Shown: in pieces, positions 48,711-56,295 of the stretch | How the letters are laid out: the number at the start of each line of letters is the position of its first letter | How positions within the stretch are numbered: position 1 is the first letter of the stretch | NCBI RefSeq assembly: GCF_900101465.1 | Contig: NZ_FMZM01000009.1 | Coordinates: 66,358-122,652, forward strand | Direction of reading: 5' to 3' | DNA: 56,295 nucleotides | Source of the DNA: Nocardioides lianchengensis | GTDB taxonomy: Bacteria; Actinomycetota; Actinomycetes; Propionibacteriales; Nocardioidaceae | Notes under the pieces: model-generated | What the model saw: only the letters and a program-made list of their open reading frames with translations | What the model was told of the DNA's origin: nothing | Databases searched by the model: none | Translations under genes and position numbers: made by a program

Positions 48711-51700
48711 TCAGCCGAGCGCCTTGCGGATCCGCTGGTCGCTGACCGGCGCCGGGGTGCCGAGCTGCTGGGCCCACAGCGAGACGCGGTACTCCTCCAG
48801 CATCCACCGCACCTGCCGCAGTCGCTCGCCCGGCGGGCGGCCCTCGGGGAGGGCCGCGAGCTGGTGGAGGTAGGCCTCCTGCAGGTCCCCGACCCGGTCG
48901 GCCAGCTGCCGGTCGCGGGCGGCCGCCTGGCCACCCTCGTCGAGCCGCGCGCGACGCTGCTGGAGCGCCGCGAGGTACGTCGGGTACCGCCGCAGCTGGG
49001 TCGGCCCGGCCTCCCCGACGAAGCCCCGGTGGATCAGGCGGGCCAGCTGCGCCTTCATGTCCGAGAGTGCCGGCAGCTGGTGCATCTCCGCCCGCCCGCT
49101 GAGCGCCTTCTCGGCCTGCCGCCACGCGTCCAGCACCCGGATCACGTCGGCCAGCAGCCCGCGCAGCGCGGCCTCCTGGTCCCGGGCCGCCTCGGCGCGG
49201 AGGGCGGCGTACGCCTGCTCGTCGCGGACGGGCGGTCGGGCGTCGACGACCGCGCCGACCACCGCGGACCGGCAGTCCTCGAGCAGCTCGGCGACCGTCG
49301 GGTACGGCGACCCCGCGAGCCCGAGCTTCTCGGTGTTGGAGAGTCTGTCGAGGATCGCCTTGACCGGCGACCGGGTCTCCAGGAGCAGCAGCCGCCGGAC
49401 GCCGAGCCGGTGCCGCGCCTCCTGCTCCTCGGCGGAGCCGAAGACCTGCAGCCCGACCGTGGTGCCCTCGTCGACCAGCGCCGGGTGGGCCTGCACCTCG
49501 TGGCCGGCCCGCTTCTGGGTGAACGAGCGCTCGACGGTGCCGAAGGCCCAGGTCGTCTCGCCGGTGCGGGCCAGCCCGCTCTGGGTGGCGACCTCGGCCA
49601 TGGCCTGCGCGAACTTCGGGCGCAGCGGCTCCTTGAGCGCCTCGAGGTCCTTGCCCCGGGCCTGCTCGCGCCCGCTGTCGTCAACCACGCGGTACGTCGG
49701 CCGCAGGTGCTCGGGCATCTTGGTCCAGTCCCAGGCCACCCGCGGGACGACGACGCCGGCGGTCGAGCGGCACCAGCGCTCCAGGGCGTCCAGCAGCGGC
49801 TCCTCCCCCGCCGGGACGCTTGCGAGGAACTCCCGCGCCTTGTCGGGCGCGGGCACGAAGCTCACCCGGAGGTTCTTGGGGAGGCTGCGGATCAGCCCGG
49901 TGACCAGCTCGTGCCGCAGGCCCGGGACGTTCCAGGAGAAGTCGTCGGCCTCGACCCGGTTGAGGGTCGCGACGGGGACGTCGATGGTCAGCCCGTCCTC
50001 GGCCGCGCCCGGCTCGAAGTGATAGCTGATCGGGAAGGTCAGGCCCTCGGCCTCCCACTGCTGCGGGTAGTCGCCCGCGGCGACCTCCTCGACCGTGTCG
50101 TGGGTCAGCATCGCGGGGTCGAAGGTCAGCAGGTCGGGCTGCTCGCGGCGGGTCTGCTTCCACCACTGGTCGAAGTGGGCGCCGCTGACGACCTCGCGGC
50201 CGACACGGGCGTCGTAGAAGTCGAACAGGGTGTGCTCGTCGACCACGATGTCGCGGCGCCGGGCGCGGTGCTCCAGCTCGGCGGCCTCCTCGAGGAGCCG
50301 CTGGTTCTCGGCCATGAACCGGTGGCGGGTGTGCCACTCCCCGTAGACGAGGGCGTGCCGGATGAACAGCTCGCGCGACAGCTCGCGGTCGACCCGGCCG
50401 TAGGAGATCAGCCGGTCGGCGATCAGGGGTACGCCGTACAGCGTGGCCCGCTCGTGGGCCATCACGGACGCGCGCTTCTTGGACCAGTGCGGCTCGCTGT
50501 AGGTGCGCTTGACCAGGTCGCCGGCGAGCCTCTCGGCCCACTCGGGCTTGATCGCGGCGTTCTGGCGGGCCCAGAGCCGGCTGGTCTCGACGAGCTCGCC
50601 GGCCATCAGGAACTGTGGGTTCTTCCTGGCCAGACCGCTGCCCGGGAAGATCGCGAACCGGGCGCCGCGGGCGCCGAGGTACTCGCGCATCGGGCGGCGA
50701 CCACCCGGGCTGCCCTTGCCCTTGTCGACCTCCTCCAGGAGGCCGATGTGGCTGAGCAGGCCGGACAGCAGGGCCTGGTGGATGCCGTCCGCGTCGTACG
50801 CCGCGCCGCCTTCGGTGGTCGAGGGCCCCGCGAGGGACGAGCGGGGTGTATCGAGACCCATCTCCTTGCAGACCTGGCGGAGCTGGGACTCGAAGTCCTG
50901 CCACTCCCGGACCCGCAGGTAGTTGAGGAACTCGGCCTTGCACATCCGACGGAACGCGCTGCCGGAGAGCTCGCGCTGCTGCTCCTTCAGGTGCCGCCAC
51001 AGGTTGAGCAGGGTGAGGAAGTCGCTGGTCTCGTGCTTGAACCGGGCGTGCAGCTGGTCGGCCTGGGCGCGCTGCTCCTCGGGCCGTTCGCGCGGGTCCT
51101 GCAGCGACAGTGCGGCGGCGATCACGATGACCTCGCGGACGCAGCCGAGCCGCTCGGCCTCCAGGATCATCCGCGCCAGCCGCGGGTCGATCGGCAGCCG
51201 GGCCAGCCGCCGGCCGAGCTTCGACAGCCGGCCCTCCCGGAGCGCGCCGAGCTCCTCGAGCAGCTGGACGCCGGACTGCACGTTGCGCTTGTCGGGCGGC
51301 TCGACGAACGGGAACCGGGCCAGGTCGCCGAGGCCGAGCGAGGCCATCTGCAGGATGACGCTGGCCAGGTTGGTGCGCAGGATCTCGGGGTCGGTGAACT
51401 CCGGGCGGCCCTCGAAGTCCTCCTCGGAGTAGAGCCGGATCGCGATGCCGGCCTCGACGCGGCCGCAGCGGCCGGAGCGCTGGTTGGCCGAGGCCTGGCT
51501 GATCGGCTCGATCGGCAGCCGCTGGACCTTGGTGCGCAGCGAGTAGCGCGAGATGCGGGCCACGCCGGTGTCGACGACGTACCGGATCCCGGGGACGGTC
51601 AGCGACGTCTCGGCGACGTTGGTGGACAGCACGACCCGGCGGGTGGCGTTGCCGTGGGAGGAGAAGACCCGGTGCTGCTCGGCGGCGGAGAGGCGGGAGT

Positions 51701-52484
51701 AGAGCGGCAGGATCTCGGTGCGCGGCAGGTCGCTGAGCGCCTCGGCGGTGTCGCGGATCTCGCGCTCGCCGGGCAGGAAGACGAGCACGTCGCCCGGCCC
51801 CTCCTGCGCCAGCTCCTTGACCGCCTCGACGATCGCCTCGGTCTGGTCGCGGACGACGGCCTCCCCCTCGTCGTCCTCATCGGGCAGCTCCATCAGCGGC
51901 CGGTAGCGGACCTCGACGGGGAAGGTGCGCCCGGAGACCTCGACGACGGGGGCGTCGAAGTGCTGCGCGAACCGGTCGACGTCGATGGTCGCACTGGTGA
52001 TGATCAGCTTCAGGTCGGGACGCCGGGGCAGCAGCCGCTTCAGGTAGCCGAGCAGGAAGTCGATGTTGAGGCTGCGCTCGTGGGCCTCGTCGATGATGAT
52101 CGTGTCGTACTTCTTCAGGTCCCGGTCGCGCTGGAGCTCGGCCAGCAGGATGCCGTCGGTCATCAGCTTGACCCGGGTCGCCCGCGACGTGCGGTCGGTG
52201 AACCGGACCTGGTAGCCGACCACCCCGTCCGCGCCACCCAGCTCGGTGCCGAGCTCGCTGGCGATCCGCTCCGCGACCGACCGCGCGGCGATCCGGCGCG
52301 GCTGGGTGTGGCCGATCAGTGCCTTCTCGCCGCGGCCGAGCTCGAGGCAGATCTTCGGCAGCTGGGTGGTCTTGCCGGAGCCGGTCTCGCCGGCCACGAT
52401 CACGACCTGGTGGTCCCGGATGGCCTCGGCGATGTCGTCGCGACGCTGGCTGACCGGCAGCTCGGACGGGTAGGTGATCTTCAC
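48711..52484 (-). CDS. hrpA: ATP-dependent RNA helicase HrpA (DEAH family)
   Basis: This 1257-residue helicase has Walker A GETGSGKTT (32-40), DEAH (132-135), ITSATID (motif III), VLVFLPGEREI, TNVAETSLTVPGIRYVVDTG and QRSGRCGR (motif VI), then the winged-helix/OB region and the HrpA-specific C-terminal half. It remodels RNA and, in bacteria, has been linked to ribosome rescue. Residues about 542-557 (GLDTPRSSLAGPSTTEG) are encoded by an in-frame copy of the interspersed repeat, an insertion in the linker before DGIHQALLSGLLSHIG. The start is GTG. Confidence 0.94.
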   Translation of the reverse strand: MKITYPSELPVSQRRDDIAEAIRDHQVVIVAGETGSGKTTQLPKICLELGRGEKALIGHTQPRRIAARSVAERIASELGTELGGADGVVGYQVRFTDRTSRATRVKLMTDGILLAELQRDRDLKKYDTIIIDEAHERSLNIDFLLGYLKRLLPRRPDLKLIITSATIDVDRFAQHFDAPVVEVSGRTFPVEVRYRPLMELPDEDDEGEAVVRDQTEAIVEAVKELAQEGPGDVLVFLPGEREIRDTAEALSDLPRTEILPLYSRLSAAEQHRVFSSHGNATRRVVLSTNVAETSLTVPGIRYVVDTGVARISRYSLRTKVQRLPIEPISQASANQRSGRCGRVEAGIAIRLYSEEDFEGRPEFTDPEILRTNLASVILQMASLGLGDLARFPFVEPPDKRNVQSGVQLLEELGALREGRLSKLGRRLARLPIDPRLARMILEAERLGCVREVIVIAAALSLQDPRERPEEQRAQADQLHARFKHETSDFLTLLNLWRHLKEQQRELSGSAFRRMCKAEFLNYLRVREWQDFESQLRQVCKEMGLDTPRSSLAGPSTTEGGAAYDADGIHQALLSGLLSHIGLLEEVDKGKGSPGGRRPMREYLGARGARFAIFPGSGLARKNPQFLMAGELVETSRLWARQNAAIKPEWAERLAGDLVKRTYSEPHWSKKRASVMAHERATLYGVPLIADRLISYGRVDRELSRELFIRHALVYGEWHTRHRFMAENQRLLEEAAELEHRARRRDIVVDEHTLFDFYDARVGREVVSGAHFDQWWKQTRREQPDLLTFDPAMLTHDTVEEVAAGDYPQQWEAEGLTFPISYHFEPGAAEDGLTIDVPVATLNRVEADDFSWNVPGLRHELVTGLIRSLPKNLRVSFVPAPDKAREFLASVPAGEEPLLDALERWCRSTAGVVVPRVAWDWTKMPEHLRPTYRVVDDSGREQARGKDLEALKEPLRPKFAQAMAEVATQSGLARTGETTWAFGTVERSFTQKRAGHEVQAHPALVDEGTTVGLQVFGSAEEQEARHRLGVRRLLLLETRSPVKAILDRLSNTEKLGLAGSPYPTVAELLEDCRSAVVGAVVDARPPVRDEQAYAALRAEAARDQEAALRGLLADVIRVLDAWRQAEKALSGRAEMHQLPALSDMKAQLARLIHRGFVGEAGPTQLRRYPTYLAALQQRRARLDEGGQAAARDRQLADRVGDLQEAYLHQLAALPEGRPPGERLRQVRWMLEEYRVSLWAQQLGTPAPVSDQRIRKALG
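50814..50858. repeat. Interspersed palindromic repeat inside hrpA
   Basis: GGTGGTCGAGGGCCCCGCGAGGGACGAGCGGGGTGTATCGAGACC is 45 bases, a multiple of three, and keeps the hrpA frame. It matches intergenic members such as 25600-25634 and 37380-37425. Confidence 0.85.
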
Positions 52485-52541
52485 AGCCCGACCATCATCC
52501 CAGGCCGCGCCAGCGGTTTCGCGCCGCCGGGTTCCCCTCGA

Positions 52542-52560
52542 CTAGAACCTGTTCTAGATT
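52542..52560 (+). promoter_or_regulatory. KstR-like operator overlapping a leaderless promoter
   Basis: CTAGAACCTGTTCTAG (52542-52557) is a perfect inverted repeat and fits the KstR motif TnnAACnnGTTnnA of steroid-catabolic genes. TAGATT (52555-52560) overlaps it as a -10 box and is followed by six bases and the GTG at 52567. Bound repressor would block transcription until a steroid-CoA inducer is present. Confidence 0.75.
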
Positions 52561-52566
52561 CAGCCC

Positions 52567-54078
52567 GTGAGCGAGACGCAGCAGTACGACGTGGTCGTGG
52601 TCGGGTCCGGCGGCGGGGCGATGACGGGGGCGCTGCTCGCGGCCCGGGCGGGCCTGCGGACGGTGGTCGTCGAGAAGACCGACCTGATCGGCGGCACCTC
52701 GGCGTACTCGGGAGGCGCCTGCTGGCTCCCCGGCAGCGCCGTGCAGCAGCGGGCCGGGATCGGCGACTCGACCGAGGGGGCGCGGTCCTACCTCGGCGCG
52801 ATCCTCTCCTCCCCCGACGCCGCGAAGGTCGAGGCCTTCCTGGCGCACTCCCCCGAGCTGGTCGCCTCACTGGAGGAGGCGGGCCTGCCCTTCGAGTGGC
52901 TGCCGTTCGCGGAGTACTACGACGCCCCCGGGCGGGTCCCCATGGGCCGCTCCATCCAGCCGGTCAGCATCAAGCGCGGCGAGCTGCCGGCCGAGGTCGC
53001 GGCGCTGGTGCGCCCGCCGGTCGAGCGCGACCGGGCCGGCGAGGGCGGGCGCAACACGCTGAGCGGCGGGCAGGCGCTGATCGCCCGGCTCGCGGCGCTG
53101 TACGTCGAGGCCGGGGGCGAGCTGCGCACCCACCTGCCGGTCACCGGCTTCGTGCTGGACGACTCCGGCGACCGGGTCGTCGGCGTGGCCGCCATGACCC
53201 CGGAGGGGCCGGTCGTCCTGCACGCCTCGCGGGGCGTGCTCGTCGCGGCCGGTGGGTTCGAGGGGAACGCGGCCCTGCGCGCGGCCCACGCCGTACCTGG
53301 GGAGGTGGCGTGGACGATGGCCCCGCGCGACACGAACACCGGTGAGCCGATCGAGGCCGGACTGGCCCTCGGGGCGGCCGGCGACTTCAGCGGGGTGGGC
53401 TGGTTCTGCCCGGGGCTGGAGCAGCCGGACGGGGGCGGGTCGTTCACACTCGGCTTCCGCAGCGGCCTGATGGTCGACGCGAACGGCCGCCGCTACGCCA
53501 ACGAGTGCCTGCCCTACGACCGGTTCGGCCGGGAGATGGCCGCCTCCGAGGACCGCATCCCGTCGTGGTTCGTCTTCGACTCCCGCGAGGGCGGCCGGCT
53601 GCCGGCGATCGCGATGCCCGAGGGCGACCCGGCCGAGCACCTGGCCGCCGGGACGTGGGTCCGGGCCGACACCCTCGAGGACCTGGCCGCCGCGACCGGG
53701 CTGCCCGCCGCCGACCTCGTCGCGTCGGTCGAGCGGTTCAACAAGCTCTGCGCCGACGGCGTCGACGAGGACTTCGGGCGCGGGGAGGACGAGTACGACA
53801 CCTTCTTCACCGGCGGACCGGGCACCGCGCTGGTGCCGTGCGACCAGGCGCCGTACTTCGCCGCCCGCTTCGTCCTCTCCGACCTCGGCACCAAGGGCGG
53901 CCTGGTCACCGACCCAGCCGGCCGGGTGCTGCGCCCCGACGGCTCGGCCATCGACGGCCTCTACGCGTCGTCCAACTCGGCCGCCTCGCTCTTCGGCGGC
54001 GTCTACCCCGGCCCCGGCGCCCCCCTGGGCAGCGCGATGGTCTTCGCGTCGCTCGCCGTGCGGGACCTGCTCAGCTGA
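52567..54078 (+). CDS. kstD: FAD-dependent 3-ketosteroid delta1-dehydrogenase-like protein
   Basis: This 503-residue flavoprotein has YDVVVVGSGGGAMTGALLAARAGLRTVVVEK, the KstD-like GGTSAYSGGACWLPG, VLVAAGGFEGN, and the C-terminal GGVYPGPGAPLGSAMVFASLA, which holds the conserved active-site Tyr and Gly. It would introduce a 1,2 double bond into ring A of 3-ketosteroids, a key step of sterol breakdown. The KstR-like box right before it supports this. No other steroid gene is in the window. A related steroid or enoate flavoprotein is possible. Confidence 0.85.
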   Translation: MSETQQYDVVVVGSGGGAMTGALLAARAGLRTVVVEKTDLIGGTSAYSGGACWLPGSAVQQRAGIGDSTEGARSYLGAILSSPDAAKVEAFLAHSPELVASLEEAGLPFEWLPFAEYYDAPGRVPMGRSIQPVSIKRGELPAEVAALVRPPVERDRAGEGGRNTLSGGQALIARLAALYVEAGGELRTHLPVTGFVLDDSGDRVVGVAAMTPEGPVVLHASRGVLVAAGGFEGNAALRAAHAVPGEVAWTMAPRDTNTGEPIEAGLALGAAGDFSGVGWFCPGLEQPDGGGSFTLGFRSGLMVDANGRRYANECLPYDRFGREMAASEDRIPSWFVFDSREGGRLPAIAMPEGDPAEHLAAGTWVRADTLEDLAAATGLPAADLVASVERFNKLCADGVDEDFGRGEDEYDTFFTGGPGTALVPCDQAPYFAARFVLSDLGTKGGLVTDPAGRVLRPDGSAIDGLYASSNSAASLFGGVYPGPGAPLGSAMVFASLAVRDLLS

Positions 54079-54667
54079 CCCGTTCGCGGATCGCCGCGAC
54101 GACCTCGCGCGGCTCGTCGGCGAAGAAGCGCACCTCGCCGACGCCGTACGACGCCCCGCGGACCTCGACCACCAGCGGCGCGGCGAGCCGGAGCGTGACG
54201 TTGGTGCGACTGCCGACGACGACGTGCAGGACGCCGTCCTCGACCTGCAGGCTGCGCGACGACTCACGCCCTTTCTCGGCGACGACGACGGCGGCGACCT
54301 GCGACCAGGGCACCTCGACCGCGGGCGTGCGCTTCGCCGTACGCAGGCGGAGGCCGGCGTCGTCGAGCAGGTGCGGGTAGACGTAGTGGCACGCGGTCAT
54401 CCCGAGGCACCAGGCCAGACCCCAGATCCCGACCACGTCGGCGGCCAGTCGCACGGCGTGCCACGGGATGATCAGGTGCAGGACCACGAGCTCGACCGCC
54501 GAGACGATCGTGATGCCCCAGAGCAGCGCCGCGACGGCGCCGACGTAGCGGACGGGTGTCGTCCCCGGCGGCACGTCGGGCCGGCGGCGGACGAGTCGGA
54601 GCAGGCCGCCGTACATCTGGAGCTCGAGGCGGACGACCAGCACCACGAGGTCCCGGACCCGCCTCAT
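54071..54667 (-). CDS. Two-helix membrane protein of unknown function
   Basis: This 198-residue protein has two or three membrane segments (AVAALLWGITIVSAVELVVLHLII; VVGIWGLAWCLGMTACHYVYPHLL) and then a PH-like cytoplasmic domain (GLRLRTAKRTPAVEVPWSQVAAVVV). Its ATG overlaps the MarR stop (ATGA), so the regulator and membrane protein form one unit. Its 3' end overlaps kstD by eight bases. I do not recognise the family. Confidence 0.75.
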   Translation of the reverse strand: MRRVRDLVVLVVRLELQMYGGLLRLVRRRPDVPPGTTPVRYVGAVAALLWGITIVSAVELVVLHLIIPWHAVRLAADVVGIWGLAWCLGMTACHYVYPHLLDDAGLRLRTAKRTPAVEVPWSQVAAVVVAEKGRESSRSLQVEDGVLHVVVGSRTNVTLRLAAPLVVEVRGASYGVGEVRFFADEPREVVAAIRERVS

Positions 54668-55104
54668 GCCGACTCCTCCGTCAGCGCGCGGAGCCGTGCG
54701 ACGACCTCGCCGAGGACCCGCGTGAAGGCGGGCAGGTCTTCGTCGAGGCCGGCGAAGAGTCGGCCGGCGAGCTCCCGCTGCCCGGCCACCAGCCCGGCGC
54801 CCAGGGCCGCCCCGTCCTCGGTCAGCGTCACGAGCGTCGCCCGCCGGTCGGTCGGGTGCGACTCCCGCGTGACCACCCCCGCAGCGCCGAGCTCGTCGAC
54901 CAGGGTGGTGACCGTCCGCGGCGTGACGCCCAGCATGTCGGCCAGGACCCGCTGGGTGGACGGCCCGGCGTGCTGGACGGCGAAGACGAGGTGCGCCTTG
55001 GTCTCGGTCAGCCCGAGCTCCCCCAGGCCGCGGCGCATGTCCTCGCCGAGCAGCACGGTGAGCTCAAGGACCAGGTCGAGAGCGGCGGTCGGGGCGTCCG
55101 GCAT
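54664..55104 (-). CDS. MarR-family regulator
   Basis: This 146-residue winged-helix regulator has TETKAHLVFAVQHAGPSTQRVLADMLGVTPRTVTTLVDELGAAGVVTRESHPTDRRATLVTLTEDG, including the DRR wing. MarR proteins bind as dimers to palindromes and respond to small ligands. The inverted repeat TACTTCA/TGAAGTA just upstream suggests autoregulation. Its partner is the membrane protein at 54071-54667. Confidence 0.92.
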   Translation of the reverse strand: MPDAPTAALDLVLELTVLLGEDMRRGLGELGLTETKAHLVFAVQHAGPSTQRVLADMLGVTPRTVTTLVDELGAAGVVTRESHPTDRRATLVTLTEDGAALGAGLVAGQRELAGRLFAGLDEDLPAFTRVLGEVVARLRALTEESA

Positions 55105-55110
55105 ATCGTG

Positions 55111-55136
55111 AGTCTACTTCACTATGAACTGAAGTA
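55111..55136 (-). promoter_or_regulatory. MarR operator and leaderless -10 box
   Basis: TACTTCA (55115-55121) and TGAAGTA (55130-55136) are perfect inverted arms with an 8-base spacer. TAGACT (55116-55111, minus strand) overlaps one arm and is followed by six bases and the ATG at 55104. Confidence 0.65.
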
Positions 55137-55177
55137 TCTAGCTCTGAGCGCGCCCGTGGCCCTGATCGGGCTGGCCG

Positions 55178-56295
55178 TCAGGGCTGCGGGGTGGTGCCGG
55201 TGTGGTCGCGGACGAACGTCAGTCCGTTGGGTGATCGCCAGATGAAGGTGGTGTCGTCGATCTTGTCGTAGCGCCACCGCGTATGTGTCTTGGCGCGGTG
55301 ATGTCGTCGGCACAGGGGTGCGATGTTGCAGTCGCACGTGCTGCCGCCGTTGGCGGCTGGGTCGCTGTGGTCGTGGTCGCACGACCTGGCGCGGCGTCGG
55401 CACCACGGGAACACGCAGGAGTGCTGGAGCAGCGCTTGGCGTTCCTTCAACCGGTCGGGGACTTCGTAGGCATCCACGTGCACGTGACCGGCGAGGTCGA
55501 TGACGGGCTTGATGACGACCTGGCTGTCTCTGTCCTGGCACCAGCCCTTGACCTGCTCCACCGAGATCAGGGTGCCGGTGTTCTCGACGCGGGCGATGGC
55601 CGCGTCGGCGAGATGCACGTGCACCACGACCTGGCGGGGGCGTTGGCGGTCCGGGTCCGGTTCGGCGTTCAGGTCCAGGGCGAGCTGGCGTCGGGCAAGG
55701 TCACCGACCGCGATCGAGCGACGCGCGTCGAGTGACAACCCGTCTGCGATGGTGCCGAGGTGGGACGCACCCCGGGCGATGGCGTCCTCGAGGTCGAGGG
55801 CATCGACCAGGTCGAGGGTGCCGCGGACTTCGACGTGACCGTCGTAGGAGACCTGCTGGGTCTCGATGTCGAAGTGCCGCACCTCGGCCGCATCCCGCGC
55901 CCGCTGGGCCGCGGTCTCGAGGTCGAAGCGGACCCGGGCTTCTTCGATGGTGCGGTCGAGTTGGGCGATGGAGATCTTGTGCGCGACTGAGGCGACGTGG
56001 GTGTCGACGAACTCGGCGCCGTCTTCGGGGAGGTCGATGGTCTCGGCGGCGATGCGGCGGGCCTTCCACACCGGCAGGTCCAACGACTGCACGCGCTCGT
56101 AGACGCGTGGCAGGCGGTGGGCGAGCTCGACGGCGTGGCCGAGGTAGATCCGACCGGAGTCGGAGGAGAGACCGAGTGCGGCGGAGAACTCCAGCACACT
56201 GAACTCGGCGATCAACGGTGCGCCGGGGCCGGCGATGGCCATCTCGTCCTCGCAGCCGGGAACCCAGACGGCGGCGGCATCTGACAGGGAGTCGG
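55178..56295 (-). CDS. DUF222 / HNH endonuclease domain protein (5' end outside window)
   Basis: The frame is open to the window edge, so the N-terminus is missing; an internal ATG at 56242 would give 354 residues. The visible part has the DUF222 pattern (IAEFSVLEFSAALGLSSDSGRIYLGHAVELAHRLPRVYERVQSLDLPVWKARRIAAET) and a C-terminal HNH nuclease: CVFPWCRRRARSCDHDHSDPAANGGSTCDCNIAPLCRRHHRAKTHTRW. These multicopy actinobacterial proteins (the 13E12 type) are often near repeats; function is unknown. Codon use is slightly less GC-rich than in neighbours. Confidence 0.88.
   Translation of the reverse strand, partial: DSLSDAAAVWVPGCEDEMAIAGPGAPLIAEFSVLEFSAALGLSSDSGRIYLGHAVELAHRLPRVYERVQSLDLPVWKARRIAAETIDLPEDGAEFVDTHVASVAHKISIAQLDRTIEEARVRFDLETAAQRARDAAEVRHFDIETQQVSYDGHVEVRGTLDLVDALDLEDAIARGASHLGTIADGLSLDARRSIAVGDLARRQLALDLNAEPDPDRQRPRQVVVHVHLADAAIARVENTGTLISVEQVKGWCQDRDSQVVIKPVIDLAGHVHVDAYEVPDRLKERQALLQHSCVFPWCRRRARSCDHDHSDPAANGGSTCDCNIAPLCRRHHRAKTHTRWRYDKIDDTTFIWRSPNGLTFVRDHTGTTPQP

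Noticed and set aside
48606..53345. A 1579-codon open frame on the plus strand across hrpA
   Set aside because: It is the antisense of hrpA. Its composition (Arg/Gly/Ala/Val rich, no family motifs) is that of a GC-rich shadow frame, while hrpA has all helicase motifs.
55178..56295. HNH gene as evidence of a homing element or phage
   Set aside because: DUF222-HNH genes are common chromosomal families in actinobacteria, and no integrase, intron or phage gene lies nearby.

Overview
The window is chromosomal DNA of a high-GC actinobacterium, probably a nocardioform and most like Nocardioides. Gene density is high, start and stop codons overlap as ATGA or GTGA, GTG starts are common, and many genes have a TANNNT box 6-7 bases before the start codon, which suggests leaderless mRNAs. 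Several neighbourhoods are typical of actinobacteria: pth-rplY-prs-glmU, a ligC/primase-polymerase pair, a desA3-like desaturase with its reductase, and hemE next to DUF3000 and RNase D. I see no rRNA, CRISPR array, transposase or phage gene. One tRNA-Gln(UUG) is present.

Layout. (1) 76-10925, minus strand: a PstCAB-type transporter operon with unusual content. pstC and pstA are followed by two membrane-anchored PstS-like proteins, a sortase-fold membrane protein that has lost its catalytic His and Cys, a secreted PstS-like protein with Ig-like repeats, pstB, and a lytic transglycosylase. Eleven-base PHO-box-like repeats lie upstream. This is my best candidate for an undescribed system: a phosphate (or similar oxyanion) capture complex at the cell surface. 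(2) 11138-18504: VOC protein, HAD hydrolase, CysQ-like phosphatase, HabA-like membrane protein, then pth, rplY, prs, glmU, an SDR and tRNA-Gln. (3) 18601-22350: ligC and a stand-alone LigD-type primase-polymerase facing each other, with small unknown genes, a candidate structured RNA and a 179-bp tandem repeat. (4) 22342-25513: fatty acid desaturase and reductase under a DesT/FabR-like operator, and msrB. (5) 25635-34246: LuxR regulator, RidA-like/FAD oxidoreductase reading frame, lipoprotein, hemQ, AraC/GyrI regulator, iron-box-controlled HtaA-like protein, MFS exporter. (6) 34287-42859: cgoX, then an organosulfur block (flavin reductase, SsuD/MsuD, MsuC-like, SfnG, a further flavin monooxygenase-like protein and a divergent LysR), and a DUF4349 lipoprotein. 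(7) 42988-56295: hemE, DUF3000, rnd, orphan sugar-binding lipoprotein, PemK-like protein, hrpA, a KstD-like dehydrogenase behind a KstR-like box, MarR, and the 3' part of a DUF222-HNH gene.

How the genes work together. hemE, cgoX and hemQ, three steps of the coproporphyrin-dependent haem pathway, share one strand but are separated by accessory blocks. The sulfur genes could carry dimethyl sulfone through methanesulfinate and methanesulfonate to sulfite. LigC and the primase-polymerase probably act together in short-gap excision repair. A family of palindromic interspersed repeats (GGTCTCGA...CGACCACC type) sits between genes, inside operons and once, in frame, inside hrpA. A second, unrelated 93-bp element occurs twice.
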